Of a stretch of 64,000 nucleotides of DNA, positions 60,751 through 64,000 are shown piece by piece (position 1 is the first letter of the stretch; each line of letters opens with the position of its first letter). Position numbers and translations under genes: made by a program. Source of the stretch: Chamaecyparis obtusa (taxonomy: Eukaryota; Streptophyta; Pinopsida; Cupressales; Cupressaceae). Location: contig BSBK01006342.1 in NCBI GenBank assembly GCA_027943335.1, forward strand, positions 1,151,001-1,215,000. The letters run 5' to 3'. A model generated the notes under the pieces. That model was not told where the DNA came from. It saw nothing but the letters and a program-made list of their open reading frames with translations, and did no database searches.

Positions 60751-62699
60751 TTTCCTTTATATATTTACTCTATGATATAAAGATTACATTGTTAATCTAA
60801 CTAGCTTGTAATGTAATGTCCCGTTGACGTTCCCTCAGCACAAGAACATAAATTACACAACAAAACATGTGGAATTTTTATTTTATTTTTTGTCAATAAA
60901 GTAGCATAACAGAATCTCATTGATATTATGTAAATAGAAGTCAAGAAAACCAATAGATCATAATAATTATCATACATAATTAACAATTTGTTATCACTAC
61001 ATACCTAGATATCGCTACCTTGCTTTTGCATTATAACCAGCATGTCTAACACCTATATCTACACACATGTCTAAACAACTAGGTGCAAAAATTAGATACA
61101 TGATCATAAACAAACACTTTATTGATATCTTAGCAATGTGAATCATTATTGAGAAGATATAAAATAAGTTCATTTAATACTTTAAGACAAACCCTATAGG
61201 ACTAGACTTAAGCCTTGGGGGCTCATCATTGATGGCCTTGCGTACGTTCACGCTCACAGGCTTCGTAGTTTGACTCAATATTTTTTTTACCATATCATAC
61301 TAGATCATCATAAAAAGAATTCAAAACATCATATTTTTACTATATATGTATTATGAAATACAAAGTAGGTATGCAACCTTTTCTAAGGTAGAGTCCCCAC
61401 ACAGTCTCTTCATTAGCTACCACAACTTAGGTGAAATAGGGACGGCATTCAAAGTTAAGTATCTAATATACACACATATCCCAAGGAGATTTTGAATTTT
61501 AAAATAATAAGTTTCAATAAAGATAAAATAATGTTATCTTACTACTAAAGTTCACTCATAACTAATAATTCTATTATATCTCCAATATCACAAGCCCACT
61601 CAATGACAAGGAGAAAACTATAATATTAAGGTCAAAATAGTTACTAGAAATGCATATAGAAATTAGTCAAGAGTATCTCAAGATAGAAGATGATACCCTT
61701 TCACAAAACCTCTAACAACCCACCTCTCAAAGGTTCCACCTAAATCGGCTTACTAAATAGATCAACACTAGAGACCGCCATTAAGGAATTGTTTCCAATC
61801 TAGTCTTGAATTGATTCTACCCATAAAATACTCTCAAGATTAAATATAATATATTAAAATAATATCACATCGCTAATTTGTTAATAGATCATTCCCATCT
61901 AACTATGAGAATTGGATTAATTAAAATATACTAGATTGTATTACACCATTCAACGAGAAAAATGAGTAGAAGAGTGGTTCAATTAAGATGTTAACACTTA
62001 ATAATTATTGATTTATACACAAGTATTAATTAAGACTCTTTTAAACTTGAGTAACATCCTTATTCCACAATTACGATTCTACACCATTAGTCAATTCAAT
62101 AGGGATGACACAATACTAAGAGCAAGGCTTCCAATCCATATCTATATACAATTGTCCTAAATATCACACCTAATTAATAAATTTGAAACTAATTCCTAAA
62201 TATACTATCAAATTTACTGAGCCATTCTAATTATAATAATCTTAAAATAATTTTAACAACTTTAAATTGATTTTAAGACTAATTATAAAATATTCATAAT
62301 TAAACATCCTCAAAATAACCATCACTAAATCTATAAATTTTCTTTTAAAATTATTCTAATAATATATTAATTAACATCCAAGATTCCAATTAATTTTAAA
62401 ATTAATAAGGACAAACTTATGTGAAAGGCTAATAAGACAAAGTTTAATAAATATTAAAATTCTAATAAGAATCTATTCCACATTCTAATAAAAACAACTT
62501 AGAATAAAAGATGGGATACGTATAAAGAGGAGTTTAATACAAAATTGCCCTTAACTTGCAAATAATTATAATGAAAAGGTATCATTGATGTTTTGTAACG
62601 TGAGGATATGGAATCATATTCAAGCATTATATTAAGATTTTTATTCCAGCCCCCTTTATAGTCAACATGATTTATTAGAATGAAGAGGGGGGCATGACG
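60751..62699. other. AT-rich DNA, possibly part of a gypsy LTR; no gene seen
   Basis: The string TGTAATGTCCCG at about 60,815 resembles the LTR start TGTAATGCCCCG at the right end of the 3.8-kb element, so an LTR may begin here, but I cannot find its other end. The rest, to about 62,700, is very AT-rich with no frame of interest. Confidence 0.4.
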
Positions 62700-63990
62700 A
62701 ACGAATATCCAAATAGTTCATGTCATCCTGGAACAACAGGAGTGTCTCTCTTGGTGGCATCCACTTTTAGCTGAATGAGGAGGGTCATAGCCAAGGTGAC
62801 TGGGCTTTCTATGACAGGGAGAAAATACAAAAAAAACTAGTCGTACCCCTGACCCTACCAACCTCAACCAATTCTTCAAGGATGGTGAGCTGCTGGTGAA
62901 AAAGTAGGGGGGCTTCAATAGGGAGGAGCTGCCAGATTTATGGCCAAAAATCTGCCTCATTGTGATGAAATACTTCACGTTGGAAGGTAAGTTTACTTTC
63001 TTTTACTACTACCACTTACCGTTCCTGAACCATGTTAGAAAACAAAGATTTAAATCTCCATCCCTTTCTATCTTCTGTACTCCTTAGAAAGTAACATTCT
63101 TGATATTAAGGATAACTTGGATAAGCCTATTCCTATCCTCCATTAGGGCCTCCTTCTCTGCATCTACCAGTTCCACAAAGCTATCTTTCCAGCACCCCCA
63201 ACCCCCCCCCCCCCCCCGATTATCCAAGAAATGCCCCAGGAGGATTCCCCAGCCAAAATTGAAAATCCCACCCAGTCCTCCTCCCAGTCCATTCATGTCA
63301 TCCAAGAGCCTAAGTCGGGTGCCAAAGAAAGTAGGAACCAAAAAAAATGTGTCAAAAACCCATTTAATAAGAAGGACAGCCAGGAGGTGTCCTATGTCTC
63401 TGAGTTGAGGAAATTAAAAATAGGAAGGAGAATGACAATACTCCGGAGACTGAATGTAGGCCCAAAGAAAGGAAATGATGGAGAGCCAGGTTAGTCTGGA
63501 GGTGGATTTGAGTGGCTCAGGTCGCAGGAGGTCAAATAGACTTGCCAAGGAGCAATGTAAAACCAAGCTGCTGGAAACGGCATCTAAAGAACAGTCCATG
63601 ACTGAGAAAGACTCCCAAACCACTGAGTCTATGAATGATTCCTCACATGACCATACGAGCCCCCTAGGCCAAGTAAAAACCCTATTCCTGACCCCAAGCA
63701 GGCCATGGAAACCCCATTCCTACCCCACCCCTAAGTCCTGTGTAAGACCCCCAAGATAAGCCCCCCTCTGTTTACCAATACCAAGGCCCCGAAGGACAGT
63801 CTCAAAGGTACTCTTAAAAGGAGGTTCGTGAACCTGGACAGAGAGATTGCAGACATCAAGAAAAACATGCAGAGCTGATGAATCAATGTATGTTGACCAA
63901 CAAATTTGGCTTGAAGGTTATGCATGCTTCGACTACTACTCTTTGTCATGTGTAGGAGAAGTTGGCGGGTGGTACTCTAGAAGTGAATGA
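62700..63990 (+). pseudogene. Decayed coding-like tract, proline/serine/lysine-rich, unidentified
   Basis: The GC content rises and three plus-strand frames in turn give low-complexity, charged, coding-like peptides: 63,100-63,408 (PPPPPRLSKKCPRR), 63,231-63,494 (MPQEDSPAKIENPTQSSS, SYVSELRKLKIGRR) and 63,475-63,759 (LSGSGRRRSNRLAKEQ). A later stretch, about 63,790-63,875, reads LKRRFVNLDREIADIKKN. This looks like one frameshifted, disordered, basic protein, perhaps the N-terminal part of a transposon protein whose remainder lies beyond the window. A run of C at 63,206-63,219 interrupts it. I do not recognise the family. Confidence 0.4.
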
Positions 63991-64000
63991 GGACAACAAG

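Overview
This is plant nuclear DNA built almost entirely from nested LTR retrotransposons, with two decayed copies of one terpene synthase gene. All retroelements have TG...CA ends, and most have 5-bp target-site duplications (TSDs) and iMet-type primer sites. The nested old LTR elements, the very AT-rich spacers and the short-intron class I terpene synthase suggest a gymnosperm, probably a conifer; that is inference, since no species marker is present.

The backbone is a tandem segmental duplication with a period of 22,609 bases (position 1 matches 22,610). Each unit runs: old LTR fragment, Ty1/copia element on the minus strand, spacer, terpene synthase (TPS) pseudogene on the minus strand. 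Unit 1 spans the window start to 22,143; unit 2 spans 22,144 to about 48,860. In unit 1 the TPS is cut inside exon 3 exactly where homology to unit 2 stops, so 22,143/22,144 looks like the duplication junction. In unit 2 the TPS continues to its 5' end at 49,427, with a TATA box behind it.

The copia element was already in place before the duplication, because both copies have the same flanks and GACAC-type target site. Later insertions hit only one unit. In unit 1 these are a chromodomain Ty3/gypsy element at 2,864-9,226 (TSD GCACA) and a 3.8-kb TG...CA element at 11,546-15,377 (TSD AAACA). In unit 2 they are a second chromovirus at 29,310-35,674 (TSD AACAC) and an 8.1-kb non-autonomous LTR element at 40,732-48,844 (TSD CCTCT), which lies inside TPS exon 3.

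Right of the duplication are a 53-bp minisatellite upstream of the TPS promoter, a 163-bp direct duplication, a third and older chromovirus (52,566-58,895) inside another LTR fragment, a copia polypurine tract with its 3' LTR (60,317-60,750), long AT-rich DNA, and a decayed proline/serine/lysine-rich coding-like tract (about 62,700-63,990).

The least explained object is the 8.1-kb LTR element. Each of its roughly 2.95-kb LTRs carries six spaced copies of one hairpin built on GTCGCATGATCGCATAGCC. Its interior holds no gag or pol but an uninterrupted, very acidic reading frame of about 320-335 codons that I do not recognise. No intact cellular gene is visible in the window.
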